64,000 nt of DNA from Mucilaginibacter myungsuensis (GCF_015222005.1 NZ_JADFFL010000013.1:35391-99390); one strand, 5' to 3'; positions 15,456-24,770 are shown, numbered from the stretch's first letter. Notes: a model not told the origin generated them from the letters alone. Made by a program: numbers and translations.

Positions 15456-17564
15456 ATGCCCTTCCGCACATTTAGACTTGCTTATCTCAATTATTCGCTT
15501 CGCCCCATACTTTGGTCGCTTATCGCAATAGGCTTTTTTTCGCAGTGCCACAGTGATCAAAAAGATGACGTTGAGCACTCTAAAGCGTTCAAACCCATCT
15601 ATGATTCTACTAATCGCCTGCTTGAATTAGGCAAAGATAAACAGGCCATCGTTTATGTTGATTCGGCCACCAATGGGCTGTCAAACCTTACCCTTACCGA
15701 TCAATATCGCATTTACGGCTTTCATTTTATGTATCATAACCGTGGCACGCACGACTATGAGCAAGCCTTAAAGTATGCCGACAGCATGCTGGCCACTGCA
15801 AGTAAAATGACTAACAAAAAAAGTTATATCAGTTTTATGGCCGATGGCAACTTCGCTCGTGGTGATGCGTTGTTCGAATTAGGGAGACATTCCGACTCGT
15901 ACACCGCTTATTATCAGGGCTATCTGTTGGCTCATGACAATTTGGACAATTGCACGCTGTCATCATACACCTATCGCATGGGTATGATCACCTACAAGCA
16001 AGCTAACTATAAATTCGCGGTCACTTATTTTAAGCAAAGTTTTGAGCAGAACAAGGCCTGCAAAGAGGAATTTATATCGTTCTTTCGTCAGCAGGAGGTT
16101 TTAGATAATATCGCGCTCAGCTACCGTAATCAGGAAAAGCTGGACAGTGCCGACTTTTATTTCAAGGAGACCCTTAAATATCTGGATACAAATGCGGATA
16201 AATACAAAGGCAGGGCTAATATTATAGAAGTTGCCCGGGCTGTAGTTTATGGCAACATGGCCGATATTTACGAAAACAAAGGTGAAATAGACAAGGCCAT
16301 TGAGCTATTAAAAAAAGGAGTAGTTACTAACCTTAAAAAAGGGAATGACAACCACGATGCCCATTTATCCGAATTACAAATGGTGCAGCTATACATGGGC
16401 CAAGGGAAAGACGATGTGGCTTTTGACCTGCTGAAAGTTATCCGTACCCAACTGGACAGCTTACCATCGGCAGATGGCGAGGGTATGTGGAATATGCTGA
16501 TGACCAGGTATTATGAAAAGAAGAATGATCTGGGCAAAGCTTATCCTTATGCTAAGGTATTCCACCGGATAAAGGATTCGTTGCTGATCAAAGGGCGCAC
16601 GCTGAAGGAAGCCAACGTGAATGAGCAGCTGGCCAGCATGCAAAAGCAGACCCAGATATTAGCACTGCAAAACACTCAACGCATTTACAAATATGCCGGC
16701 ATCATATTTATTTCCATGTCGCTGGTGATCATCCTTTTGGTTTATCGCAACTGGAAACGTTCGCGTCAGGAAATGTTGATGGTAAGTTCGCTTAACAAAC
16801 AGATCCTGATCCAAAAAACTGACTTGGAACGTACCCTGACCGATCTGGAAAGCAGCATACAAGAGAAGGACCGCATTCTACGCACCGTGGCGCACGACCT
16901 TAGAAACCCTTTAGGTGGTATCGCTTCGCTTACCAATGCCCTGTCTGACGAGGGCGGACACACCGATGAGCAGCAAGAGTTTCTGGATGTTATTAAAGAG
17001 ACGGCTCACGACTCATTAGAACTGATCAACGAGATACTGGAAGCAACTACGAGTACTACAGAGGGCGAACTACCAACACAGCCGGTCGATATCAATTCAT
17101 TGATCAGCAACAGCGTGGAGTTGATGCGTTTTAAAGCCGCCGAAAAAAATCAAAAGATCATCCTGACCACTTTGCCTACCCCGGAATTATTACTGATCAC
17201 CAGGGGCAAGATATGGCGGGTAATGAGTAATCTTATCAGTAATGCCATCAAATTCAGCCCGGTAAGTTCGGATATCAGGGTAACAATTACCGACGAGGAT
17301 AAAGAGATACAAGTAGCTGTAGCCGACCGGGGAATAGGCATTCCGGTCGAAATTAAGGATTCAGTATTTAACATGTTCACGCATGCCAAACGCCCGGGTA
17401 CTTTGGGTGAAAAGTCTTTCGGATTGGGTTTATCTATCTGTCGCCAGATCGTAGAAAAACATCAGGGTAAATTATGGTTCGAGAATAACCCCGATGGCGG
17501 CGCGACTTTTTTTGTGCGATTAAAAAAGAATGTGGTATCACCGATAGTTCAGGCATCAGCCTAA
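15456..17564 (+). CDS. TPR-domain sensor histidine kinase
   Basis: This 702-residue membrane kinase starts with a hydrophobic export segment containing a possible lipobox Cys near residue 31. An extracytoplasmic region of tetratricopeptide-like repeats follows (about 90-390), then one membrane helix (about 412-432) and a short coiled coil. The kinase core has the phosphoacceptor His480 in His-Asp-Leu-Arg-Asn-Pro-Leu and the HATPase boxes Asn-Leu-Ile-Ser-Asn-Ala, Asp-Arg-Gly-Ile-Gly and Gly-Leu-Gly-Leu-Ser-Ile. No response regulator gene is near, so it is an orphan kinase. The ligand of the repeat domain is unknown. The GH1 gene converges on it with six bases between stops. Confidence 0.92.
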   Translation: MPFRTFRLAYLNYSLRPILWSLIAIGFFSQCHSDQKDDVEHSKAFKPIYDSTNRLLELGKDKQAIVYVDSATNGLSNLTLTDQYRIYGFHFMYHNRGTHDYEQALKYADSMLATASKMTNKKSYISFMADGNFARGDALFELGRHSDSYTAYYQGYLLAHDNLDNCTLSSYTYRMGMITYKQANYKFAVTYFKQSFEQNKACKEEFISFFRQQEVLDNIALSYRNQEKLDSADFYFKETLKYLDTNADKYKGRANIIEVARAVVYGNMADIYENKGEIDKAIELLKKGVVTNLKKGNDNHDAHLSELQMVQLYMGQGKDDVAFDLLKVIRTQLDSLPSADGEGMWNMLMTRYYEKKNDLGKAYPYAKVFHRIKDSLLIKGRTLKEANVNEQLASMQKQTQILALQNTQRIYKYAGIIFISMSLVIILLVYRNWKRSRQEMLMVSSLNKQILIQKTDLERTLTDLESSIQEKDRILRTVAHDLRNPLGGIASLTNALSDEGGHTDEQQEFLDVIKETAHDSLELINEILEATTSTTEGELPTQPVDINSLISNSVELMRFKAAEKNQKIILTTLPTPELLLITRGKIWRVMSNLISNAIKFSPVSSDIRVTITDEDKEIQVAVADRGIGIPVEIKDSVFNMFTHAKRPGTLGEKSFGLGLSICRQIVEKHQGKLWFENNPDGGATFFVRLKKNVVSPIVQASA

Positions 17565-17570
17565 AATATC

Positions 17571-18923
17571 TTACTCATTTCCGGCCAAAAAATTGGCGTA
17601 CCACTTACCTGCAGCTTTAATAGTGCGTTGCTGGGTTTTAAAGTCTACGTGCACCAAACCAAAGCGCGGATGATAGCCCTCGGCCCACTCAAAGTTATCG
17701 GTCAGCGTCCACACAAAGTATCCTTTAACATTTACGCCTTCATTCTTTGCCTTTAAAACCTGGCCAATGTGTTTTTGCAGATAATCTACACGTTGGGTAT
17801 CGTTCACTTCGCCGTCTATCAATTGGTCTTCAAAAGCTACCCCGTTCTCCGTAATATAAAATGCTTTGGCTGGAGCATATGCAGAAAAACGTTTCAACAC
17901 TTGATATATCGATGGCGGATAAACCTCCCACCCCATTTGCGTTAGCGGCACGTTACGTTTTTCGGCCTTTACCAAAGTGGCATATATGTAAGGGGTGAAC
18001 AGCGAGAAGCGGACCATCTCGCGAGTGTAACATTGCAAGCCAATAAAATCAAAGTCGAATTTAAGCGCATCCGCATCGCCGGGCTGCATAAGTTTCTTTA
18101 TACCTTCAAGCACAGGCACATCTGCCATTGGGTAACCTAAGCCCATCACCGGCTCTATAAACAAACGGTTAATGATGGCATCGGCACGTTTGGTGGCGTT
18201 GATATCCCGCTGTTTACTAGTGTAAGGTTCAACTGCTGAGCAAGAAAATGTAGTACCAACTACGGATCCAGGCAATATCTCTTTCAGCTTTTTACCGCCG
18301 GCCGCTAAACATAATGACGCATAAAGGACTGCAGGTAAAAAATTCTTCACCCCTGTTCGGCCCGGCGCATGTACGCCTAAAAAGTAACCGGCACCGGTAA
18401 ACACAGCGGGTTCGTTCATCACCATCCAATGCTTAACCCTGTCGCCAAAACTGTTGGCGCATATAGTTACGTAATTAATGAACCATTCAATTATATTACG
18501 GTTTGTCCAACCGCCCTGCTTTTCGAGTGCCAGGGGCAGATCCCAATGATAGATGGTGAGCCATGGCTCGACCCCTTGCTGCAGACAGTAATTGATAACG
18601 TTGTTGTAATGATCTATCCCGGCTTGATTGACCTCGCCATCACCTTGCGGAAGAATACGCGACCAGGCGATAGAAAAACGAAAGTTAGGGATGTTCATCT
18701 GTTTTACCAGATCAATGTCCCGTTGATAGTTAAGATAGAATTCGCAGGCTGTATCGGCGCTTTCGCCTTTTAAGATCTTTCCCTTACGATGGGTAAATTC
18801 GTCCCAAATAGAGGCGCCTTTACCATCTTCACTACACGCCCCTTCGGTTTGGAAAGCGGCAGTGGAAACACCCCATGAAAAATCGTCGCCAAAAGACGCT
18901 TTATTAATATATATATCTTCCAT
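17571..18923 (-). CDS. GH1 beta-glucosidase
   Basis: This 450-residue enzyme belongs to glycoside hydrolase family 1 and has no signal peptide, so it acts in the cytoplasm on imported oligosaccharides. The acid/base is Glu171 in Met-Asn-Glu-Pro and the nucleophile is Glu359 in Ile-Thr-Glu-Asn-Gly. The N-terminal Phe-Ser-Trp-Gly-Val-Ser-Thr-Ala-Ala-Phe-Gln and the C-terminal Asn-Phe-Glu-Trp-Ala-Glu-Gly-Tyr sugar-binding motif are both present. Beta-glucosidase or related beta-glycosidase activity is expected. It could complete breakdown of glucan oligosaccharides released by the GH16 enzymes of the locus at 41.7-51.5 kb, although the two are not linked. Confidence 0.95.
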   Translation of the reverse strand: MEDIYINKASFGDDFSWGVSTAAFQTEGACSEDGKGASIWDEFTHRKGKILKGESADTACEFYLNYQRDIDLVKQMNIPNFRFSIAWSRILPQGDGEVNQAGIDHYNNVINYCLQQGVEPWLTIYHWDLPLALEKQGGWTNRNIIEWFINYVTICANSFGDRVKHWMVMNEPAVFTGAGYFLGVHAPGRTGVKNFLPAVLYASLCLAAGGKKLKEILPGSVVGTTFSCSAVEPYTSKQRDINATKRADAIINRLFIEPVMGLGYPMADVPVLEGIKKLMQPGDADALKFDFDFIGLQCYTREMVRFSLFTPYIYATLVKAEKRNVPLTQMGWEVYPPSIYQVLKRFSAYAPAKAFYITENGVAFEDQLIDGEVNDTQRVDYLQKHIGQVLKAKNEGVNVKGYFVWTLTDNFEWAEGYHPRFGLVHVDFKTQQRTIKAAGKWYANFLAGNE

Positions 18924-19166
18924 TTACAGCGCCCGCAAGCCGGTGCTAAATTACTGATCTTTATCGGGATAGTGCTCACTACCCGGCAAAACATCAATGC
19001 ATAAATGATGAACGCATGCTATTCAATACTAAGCGCTCACGCAGGATACCTATAAGGCTTATGATCTTAGCTATTAGTTTCATACCATTCATAATTTATT
19101 AATCACTAAGTTAAGCAGATGCCATTAACTGCAAATAACCAGCGTGTAATGTTTATGTTAACTCTA

Positions 19167-19202
19167 TAAATATAAAAGCCGCTCCGTATTAGGGAGCGGC
19201 TT
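19167..19202 (-). terminator. Intrinsic terminator of the DUF2383 gene
   Basis: Read on the minus strand, AAGCCGCTCC and GGAGCGGCTT (19193-19202 and 19176-19185) form a 10-bp stem with a 7-base loop, followed by TTTATATTT. It begins 4 bases after the stop at 19207. The rest of the gap 18924-19166 shows nothing I can name. Confidence 0.88.
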
Positions 19203-19206
19203 GATG

Positions 19207-19659
19207 TTATTCCATATCGCGTAAAGCTTTGATCTTGTCGTGCGTTACTTTGAGCTGGCTTTGCTGGTTAATGATAATGGACTGTAAATAAGAAGGAAGC
19301 CCTTCGTCCTGAAGAACGGTGAGGTAAGCTTTCTGTGCAGCATCCTCTCCAAACTCACAACTGGCCAAAACCGACTTATTCGTCTTTCCGAATGCATCTC
19401 TAACACTCATCCAGGTGCGATACAATTTACCGGACAAGGTTGTCCCTGTTTCGATATCACCACCCAGGGCGGCAACCTCTGTAGCTAATGCCAATTTAAA
19501 CTGATGGCTTTCGCTGATGCATTCGACAAAGATACTTTTTAGTTGACCGTCGCTCTCTTTAAGGTCGGCCATAGCATTCTCATATCCTTTTATCCTGTCG
19601 TTGTGGATCTGGATAAGATCGTTCAGGTCTTCGATAGTTGTATTGGTGGTATTTTCCAT
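19207..19659 (-). CDS. PA2169-type four-helix-bundle protein (DUF2383)
   Basis: The ATG at 19659 (MENTT) gives 150 residues; an upstream Met would add seven. The protein is all-helical and soluble, with Asp-Leu-Ile-Gln-Ile-His-Asn-Asp-Arg near the start, a central Gly-Gly-Asp-Ile-Glu-Thr-Gly-Thr-Thr turn and a Cys-Glu-x-Gly-Glu-Asp segment near 105. These are features of the DUF2383 / PA2169 family, a ferritin-like bundle found with general stress genes. No enzymatic activity is established for the family. It is close to another stress-type small gene (19832-19993) in the same orientation. Confidence 0.85.
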   Translation of the reverse strand: MENTTNTTIEDLNDLIQIHNDRIKGYENAMADLKESDGQLKSIFVECISESHQFKLALATEVAALGGDIETGTTLSGKLYRTWMSVRDAFGKTNKSVLASCEFGEDAAQKAYLTVLQDEGLPSYLQSIIINQQSQLKVTHDKIKALRDME

Positions 19660-19831
19660 AAAATGTTGATGTTGGTACACCTGAACAACATCGACCCCGT
19701 AGAAGTGTTTAATTTAAATGAAAAATATTAAACTCAATAAACTATTGACCCGAAAACAATCTAGCGACCTGAAATAGCAACACTTCGACAAAATTGTGCG
19801 ACAAAACAGACAGTAAAATGGAGAACGAAGG

Positions 19832-19993
19832 TTACTTTTTAAAAGCAGATATTAACCAAATAGCAATGAATATAATGACCAGCACCACGATGATGCCTAC
19901 CGCAAACCCTGCCTTAAATATGTCGCCAATCAACTGACAGCTGCTTAACATACTAATGATCAATAATAAAATTGTATAACGAATTGCACCCAT
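19832..19993 (-). CDS. Small lipoprotein with one membrane helix
   Basis: This 53-residue gene is short and easily missed. Translated from the ATG at 19993 it has a lipoprotein signal ending Met-Leu-Ser-Ser-Cys19, then a Gly-Asp-Ile-Phe-Lys-Ala-Gly-Phe segment. A strongly hydrophobic helix (about 30-48, Ile/Val/Leu-rich, with Trp46) and a Lys-Lys end follow. Similar tiny lipoproteins are common in Bacteroidota and are often mislabelled as phosphatidate cytidylyltransferase in databases; they lack any room for that activity. It lies upstream of the DUF2383 gene in the same direction, 172 bases away, which suggests a shared envelope-stress setting. The function is unknown. Confidence 0.75.
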   Translation of the reverse strand: MGAIRYTILLLIISMLSSCQLIGDIFKAGFAVGIIVVLVIIFIAIWLISAFKK

Positions 19994-20190
19994 AATATTA
20001 TCGTGTTTAATTTAATATTAACTTAAAGACAACAACCATTCCTTAATTTAACACGACGGGAAACCACAGGCACGGAAATTGCGTATATCAAACTAGCATG
20101 ACCAGTTGAAAACCAGCAACAAGACTGTTGTAAAAAAGACTTTAGCGTCAGTTTTTAAAATTGTGTCCATCCATCAAACTAAACTTTTAA

Positions 20191-20198
20191 TACCTTTG
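20191..20198 (+). promoter_or_regulatory. Candidate -7 element before the zinc-ribbon gene
   Basis: TACCTTTG matches TAnnTTTG and lies 48 bases before the ATG at 20247. A -33 element is not clear. Confidence 0.35.
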
Positions 20199-20246
20199 CA
20201 ATATCTACCAATATTAAGGCATTCGAAAGACATATACTAATAAATT

Positions 20247-20471
20247 ATGAGTTACGAAATACAACCCAATATTTTTTGTGAAAATTGCATAAAATGCAAT
20301 GAAAGACCTGTTGTTGATCAGGGCAAGAAAGGTTGGGAGATAAAATGCCCTAATAAAACTTGCAAAAATGTGGTAGCAGGCCCACTTCTTGATTTTGAAG
20401 GCTGGAATCGTTTGAACAAAAAGAACATTACTATCGCCGCTGAAACACAAGCGTTAAAACGTACAGCTTAA
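20247..20471 (+). CDS. Small zinc-ribbon protein, possibly Lar-like
   Basis: This 74-residue protein holds five Cys arranged Cys11-x2-Cys14-x2-Cys17 and, after about 16 residues, Cys34-x4-Cys39. Four or five of them could bind zinc in a ribbon. The end of the ribbon, Asp-Phe-Glu-Gly-Trp-Asn-Arg-Leu, resembles the Ala-Trp-Asn-Arg ending of Lar-type restriction-alleviation zinc ribbons, common in phage and bacteria. The match is from memory and weak. No signal peptide is present. It precedes the two-cassette ATPase by 50 bases in the same direction and could be co-transcribed. Confidence 0.55.
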   Translation: MSYEIQPNIFCENCIKCNERPVVDQGKKGWEIKCPNKTCKNVVAGPLLDFEGWNRLNKKNITIAAETQALKRTA

Positions 20472-20521
20472 AAAGCTTGTTTGGCATATATGAGTAACTT
20501 ACTTTTACGAGTTGCAAGTAT

Positions 20522-21997
20522 ATGTCAAACCTCCTTCTAACATTCTCCCAGGTTGATTTGGGTCGATCCAATGATCCGGTCTTAAATAATGTTGATCTTA
20601 AGATCTTTCAAAGTCAACATTTAGCCATTGTTGGCGCAGCAGGTTCTGGTAAAACAACTTTACTCAACGCAATTGCAGGCGATATTCAGCCAAGTAAAGG
20701 ATATATCCTTCGTAATTTTGCCGACATCCCGGCAAACGGCAACAAGACCTTTACTGCTTTGGTTGCTGCTACCCACCATTTTCGCAACCTGTCTAATACT
20801 ACAGATCTGTATTATCAGCAACGCTACAATTCAGCCGACTCTGAAGATGCGCTTACTGTTGAGGATCATTTGCAAACCATAGCCCGATCTGCGCCCTTAG
20901 ATACCTACTGGACATTTGAACGAACCATTGACCTGCTAAACCTAAGATGCTTAACCCAAAAACATCTCATTAAACTTTCTAACGGAGAGGCCAAGCGGCT
21001 GATGTTAGCATCAGCGCTTTTAAATGGACCTCAGCTATTGCTTTTAGATGCACCATTGAATGGATTGGATGCAGATACCCGGGCAAATTTCGACCAGATC
21101 TTAACTCAGATAGCCGCCACCGGGATAACGATAGTGATAAGCACAAGTAGTAGCGAGATACCTACCATCGTTTCAAAAGTCGCGCTACTTGCCAATAACA
21201 GCATTACACTTTATAACAGTGTTGACTTTAATGCCAATCGATCAATAACCGATCCACTACCGATACAGCGGACCGACCTGAGCGGCTTGTTAGACAAATA
21301 CCCTGTCGATCCTTATCAGCACATCGTTAACATGCAAAACGTTAACATTAAATATGGCGAAAAACAGGTATTAAGCAACATCAACTGGGAAGTTAGACAG
21401 GGGCAACGCTGGGCTTTGCTTGGCCCTAACGGCGCAGGCAAATCAACTTTGCTTAGCTTGATCAATGGAGACAACCCGCAAGCCTACGCTAACGATATGA
21501 TACTTTTCGACAGAAAACGCGGAACCGGAGAAAGTATCTGGGATATTAAAAAACGCACGGGTTTTATATCGCCTGAGCTATTTCAGTATTTTCCGGGAGA
21601 TAGTAGTTGCTTGCACACGATCGAATCGGGATATTATGATACCATGGGGCTGTTCCGCCCGTCAGACCCTAAAAAAGTAATACAGGCGTTAGCTTGGATG
21701 AGATTATTAGGCATAGAAAAATATGCCCGACATCTCTTAAAGAACATTCCAACAAGTGCGCAAAGGTTGTGCCTTTTGGCCCGGGCGATGATCAAATGCC
21801 CTACCCTTTTAATACTTGACGAACCTACCCAAGGCATGGATGCAACCCAGGTAGCTCATTTTAAAGGCTTGATCGATACTATTTGCCGCGACACAAATAT
21901 CACAATTGTCTACGTAACACATTATCAGGAGCATCTGCCCGACAGCATTGATCATATTTTAAAACTCGCAGAAGGCAAAGTGATCGAATGCCATTAG
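20522..21997 (+). CDS. Two-cassette ABC ATPase, ModF-like
   Basis: The 491-residue soluble protein consists of two ABC ATPase cassettes, the size and layout of E. coli ModF (PhrA). Cassette 1 has Walker A at 38-46 (Gly-Ala-Ala-Gly-Ser-Gly-Lys-Thr-Thr) and a good signature Leu-Ser-Asn-Gly-Glu, but its Walker B reads Leu-Asp176-Ala177-Pro, so the catalytic Glu is Ala. Cassette 2 has Walker A Gly-Pro-Asn-Gly-Ala-Gly-Lys-Ser-Thr and an intact Asp-Glu-Pro, but its signature is Pro-Thr-Ser-Ala-Gln instead of Leu-Ser-Gly-Gly-Gln. One composite site should therefore be active and the other not. No membrane partner is adjacent; the role of ModF-type proteins is poorly known. Confidence 0.85.
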   Translation: MSNLLLTFSQVDLGRSNDPVLNNVDLKIFQSQHLAIVGAAGSGKTTLLNAIAGDIQPSKGYILRNFADIPANGNKTFTALVAATHHFRNLSNTTDLYYQQRYNSADSEDALTVEDHLQTIARSAPLDTYWTFERTIDLLNLRCLTQKHLIKLSNGEAKRLMLASALLNGPQLLLLDAPLNGLDADTRANFDQILTQIAATGITIVISTSSSEIPTIVSKVALLANNSITLYNSVDFNANRSITDPLPIQRTDLSGLLDKYPVDPYQHIVNMQNVNIKYGEKQVLSNINWEVRQGQRWALLGPNGAGKSTLLSLINGDNPQAYANDMILFDRKRGTGESIWDIKKRTGFISPELFQYFPGDSSCLHTIESGYYDTMGLFRPSDPKKVIQALAWMRLLGIEKYARHLLKNIPTSAQRLCLLARAMIKCPTLLILDEPTQGMDATQVAHFKGLIDTICRDTNITIVYVTHYQEHLPDSIDHILKLAEGKVIECH

Positions 21998-22092
21998 TGC
22001 CGCACTAAGGGTAACTGGCGGAGATCTGTTTGTTTTTGTTGGTAGCATTATCTGAGCGGTAATTCGTTATATTTAACGACGATACATTTCTC

Positions 22093-23634
22093 ATGATATC
22101 CGGGAACCGAACTAACTATAACTGGCTAATATTATGTTTTTGCACGATAAAGATCGTGCTGAACCTTTTCGCGATGCCGCATTTCGGTTTCCATCGCGAT
22201 GAATTATTGCACTTGGTTTTGGCCGATCATTTGGATTGGGGCTATAAAGAGGTGCCGCCGTTCATCGCGGTACTCGCCTTTCTTACAAAAACATTGTTCG
22301 GGACGTCTGTATTTGCAGCGAGGGTATTCTCCACACTATTTGGCGCACTGATCATTTGGTTGACCGGCAAAATGGTGGTTGAATTTGGCGGACGGAAATT
22401 CGCCATATCGATCGCTTGCCTATCCATGATATTCGCGCCTGCGTTTATGGCCAGCCAATATCTTTTTCAGCCTGTCGTGTTCGATCAGTTTTGGTGGGTA
22501 ATATCTGTTTGGTTACTGGTTAAATATGTGAATAGTAAACAGCCTAAATACCTTTATTGGCTGAGCATTGCCGTAGGATTAGGTATGCTGACCAAGTATA
22601 GTATGGCTTTCTTCGCCTTCTCGCTGTTAGCAGGGTTACTGATCAGCAAGCAGCGTAAATTACTATTTAACAAGCATATACTAATCGCTGTTGGAATAGC
22701 TATAGTTATCTTTCTACCGAATGTGATCTGGCAGGTAATTCATCATTTCCCGGTACTTACGCATATGCGCGAATTGAAAGAACAACAGTTGGACTATGTC
22801 GACCCAACCGATTTTTACAAGCAACAACTTTTAGTAAACGGTATGGGCTTGTTTATTTGGCTGACGGGCTTTGTTTATCTGATATTCTCCTTCCGCTTGC
22901 GTAACTATCAATTCCTTGCTTTCGCCTATATATTTGTATTTGCTTTTTTGGTGGTGATGCACGGTAAAGCATATTACCTTTTTGGCGCTTATCCAATGTT
23001 GTTTGCAGCGGGTGGTTTCGCGCTTGAGCAGTTGCTGCGTACAGCAAGGCCGTTTGTTCGTACATCTATAGCGACATTACTGATCATGCCTAACCTAATA
23101 TTCCTGCCTCTACTTTTACCGGTGTTCCCCATCGGCCCAACTTTGGGATGGTTCAGATCGGTAGATAGATTAGGTTTCTTCGATTTTGCGGTAACATGGG
23201 AGGACCAGAAGAAACATCCACTAACGCAGGATTATGCAGATATGTTCGGCTGGGAAGAAATGGCGCAGAAAGCGGCGCAGGCATATCATAGCCTAACTCC
23301 TGAACAGCAAAAGGAGACTATCCTATTCGCCGGAAACTATGGCGAAGCTGGAGCGCTGCATCAGTTTAAAGACAAGTACAAGCTGCCGCAGGTCATCAGC
23401 TTAAACAGCAGCTTTACGCTATGGGCTCCGGATACCTTAAAGTTTAAGTATTTCATCTATGTAGACGAAGAAGGCGACGAATTGGAAAAAGCTTTTGGCT
23501 CAATGCAAAAAATGGGCGAAGTAACCGATTCCCTTGCTCGCGAAAAGGGTACGCAGATCTACCTGTACACCGACCCCAAGCCGGTCTTATTCGAGAGGTA
23601 CAATAAAGAATTAGCTAAGAAAAGACTACAATAA
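22093..23634 (+). CDS. GT39/ArnT-type membrane glycosyltransferase
   Basis: This 513-residue inner-membrane protein has about ten hydrophobic helices in its first 360 residues and a soluble tail (about 365-513). The N-terminal loop holds His-Arg35-Asp36-Glu37, the acidic motif that begins the first periplasmic loop of PMT/ArnT (GT39, GT83) enzymes and is needed for catalysis. Such enzymes move a sugar from a polyprenyl-phosphate carrier to protein or lipid on the outer face of the membrane. Donor and acceptor are unknown. The gene for a small DUF486 membrane protein follows after 12 bases, so the two form an operon. Confidence 0.85.
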   Translation: MISGNRTNYNWLILCFCTIKIVLNLFAMPHFGFHRDELLHLVLADHLDWGYKEVPPFIAVLAFLTKTLFGTSVFAARVFSTLFGALIIWLTGKMVVEFGGRKFAISIACLSMIFAPAFMASQYLFQPVVFDQFWWVISVWLLVKYVNSKQPKYLYWLSIAVGLGMLTKYSMAFFAFSLLAGLLISKQRKLLFNKHILIAVGIAIVIFLPNVIWQVIHHFPVLTHMRELKEQQLDYVDPTDFYKQQLLVNGMGLFIWLTGFVYLIFSFRLRNYQFLAFAYIFVFAFLVVMHGKAYYLFGAYPMLFAAGGFALEQLLRTARPFVRTSIATLLIMPNLIFLPLLLPVFPIGPTLGWFRSVDRLGFFDFAVTWEDQKKHPLTQDYADMFGWEEMAQKAAQAYHSLTPEQQKETILFAGNYGEAGALHQFKDKYKLPQVISLNSSFTLWAPDTLKFKYFIYVDEEGDELEKAFGSMQKMGEVTDSLAREKGTQIYLYTDPKPVLFERYNKELAKKRLQ

Positions 23635-23646
23635 TTTCAACACCCC

Positions 23647-24018
23647 ATGCGCGGACTAAAGACCATAATCTTCCTCATTATATCCAACACCTTTATGACC
23701 TTTGCCTGGTACGGGCATCTCAAATTTAAGGATTACGAATGGGGCAAAAACCTTGGGCTGATATCGATCATCATGATCAGCTGGGGATTAGCTTTCTTTG
23801 AATACGTTTTTCAAGTACCGGCCAACAAAGCTGGCTTTAAAGGCGACGGCGGACCGTTCACTTTGGTACAATTAAAGACCATTCAGGAAGCCATTACGCT
23901 AACCATCTTTATGATCTTCAGTATTATCTTTTTTAAGACCGAAAAATTCGGGTGGAATCATTTGGTAGGTTTTGGACTGATCGTGTTGGCGGTATTCGTG
24001 ATATTTAAGAAATGGTGA
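23647..24018 (+). CDS. Four-helix DMT-type membrane protein (DUF486)
   Basis: The 123-residue protein has four hydrophobic helices and a central Phe-Gln-Val-Pro-Ala-Asn loop, matching the DUF486 family, a small relative of drug/metabolite transporters. The second half repeats the helix pair pattern of the first. Its substrate is unknown. It lies 12 bases after the GT39-type gene; a role in moving a lipid-linked sugar for that enzyme, as ArnE/ArnF do for ArnT, is an inference from context. Confidence 0.85.
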   Translation: MRGLKTIIFLIISNTFMTFAWYGHLKFKDYEWGKNLGLISIIMISWGLAFFEYVFQVPANKAGFKGDGGPFTLVQLKTIQEAITLTIFMIFSIIFFKTEKFGWNHLVGFGLIVLAVFVIFKKW

Positions 24019-24091
24019 TGAGTAGGTTAAAGAAGAAAGGTAAAAGGCGAAAGATTTTTTGTAACCGATACTCTCCTTTGACCTTTGGCCG

Positions 24092-24748
24092 TTAACCTGT
24101 TACCTTCTTTAAAGCGGCTATAGTCCCTACCTGATCTTCCGCATTAAACACAAAATTACCTGCGATCAGGGACGTTGCTCCTGCGGCTACCAGTTTGGCA
24201 GCGTTATCAAGTGTTACACCACCGTCGATCTCAATGATCATATCAGGGTTGTATTCATCAGCTAAAGCCTTCAGCTCCGCCACTTTCTTATAAGTATGTT
24301 CAATGAACGCCTGACCACCAAAGCCGGGATTTACCGACATGATGATCACCAGGTCGATATCGGCAACGATATCTGCTAACAAAGCAACAGGGGTATGCGG
24401 ATTGATCGCTACGCCCGCTAAGCATCCCAAAGCTTTAATAGCCTGAATAGTGCGGTGCAGATGCACACAAGCCTCCAAATGTACAGTAATATGGTCTGCA
24501 CCGGCATCTTTAAAGTCTTTTAGATAACGGTCCGGATCGGTGATCATCAAGTGCACATCCAGCGGCTTTGTAGCCCACTTTTTGATGGCCTTTACCACCG
24601 GGAAACCAAAAGATATATTAGGCACAAAATGACCGTCCATAATGTCTACATGGAACCAGTCGGCCGCGCTGTTGTTGATCATCTCAACGTCGCGTTGCAG
24701 GTTGGCAAAATCGGCAGATAATACGGATGGGGCTACTTTATGGCTCAT
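24092..24748 (-). CDS. rpe: Ribulose-phosphate 3-epimerase
   Basis: Rpe interconverts ribulose 5-phosphate and xylulose 5-phosphate in the pentose phosphate pathway. The 218-residue TIM barrel shows Ser-Val-Leu-Ser-Ala-Asp-Phe-Ala near the start, the metal-binding His-Val-Asp-Ile-Met-Asp-Gly-His-Phe-Val-Pro-Asn motif, the Val-Asn-Pro-Gly-Phe-Gly-Gly-Gln phosphate loop and catalytic Asp in Glu-Ile-Asp-Gly-Gly-Val. Length is normal. A TATATTTG element lies 22 bases before the ATG. It converges on the GT39/DUF486 operon. Confidence 0.97.
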   Translation of the reverse strand: MSHKVAPSVLSADFANLQRDVEMINNSAADWFHVDIMDGHFVPNISFGFPVVKAIKKWATKPLDVHLMITDPDRYLKDFKDAGADHITVHLEACVHLHRTIQAIKALGCLAGVAINPHTPVALLADIVADIDLVIIMSVNPGFGGQAFIEHTYKKVAELKALADEYNPDMIIEIDGGVTLDNAAKLVAAGATSLIAGNFVFNAEDQVGTIAALKKVTG

Positions 24749-24770
24749 AGTTTCTTTTGATGATGTCTGG

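Noticed and set aside
22093..24018. Complete Arn-type lipid A modification operon
   Set aside because: Only a GT39/ArnT-like protein and a DUF486 protein are present; the other arn genes are missing.
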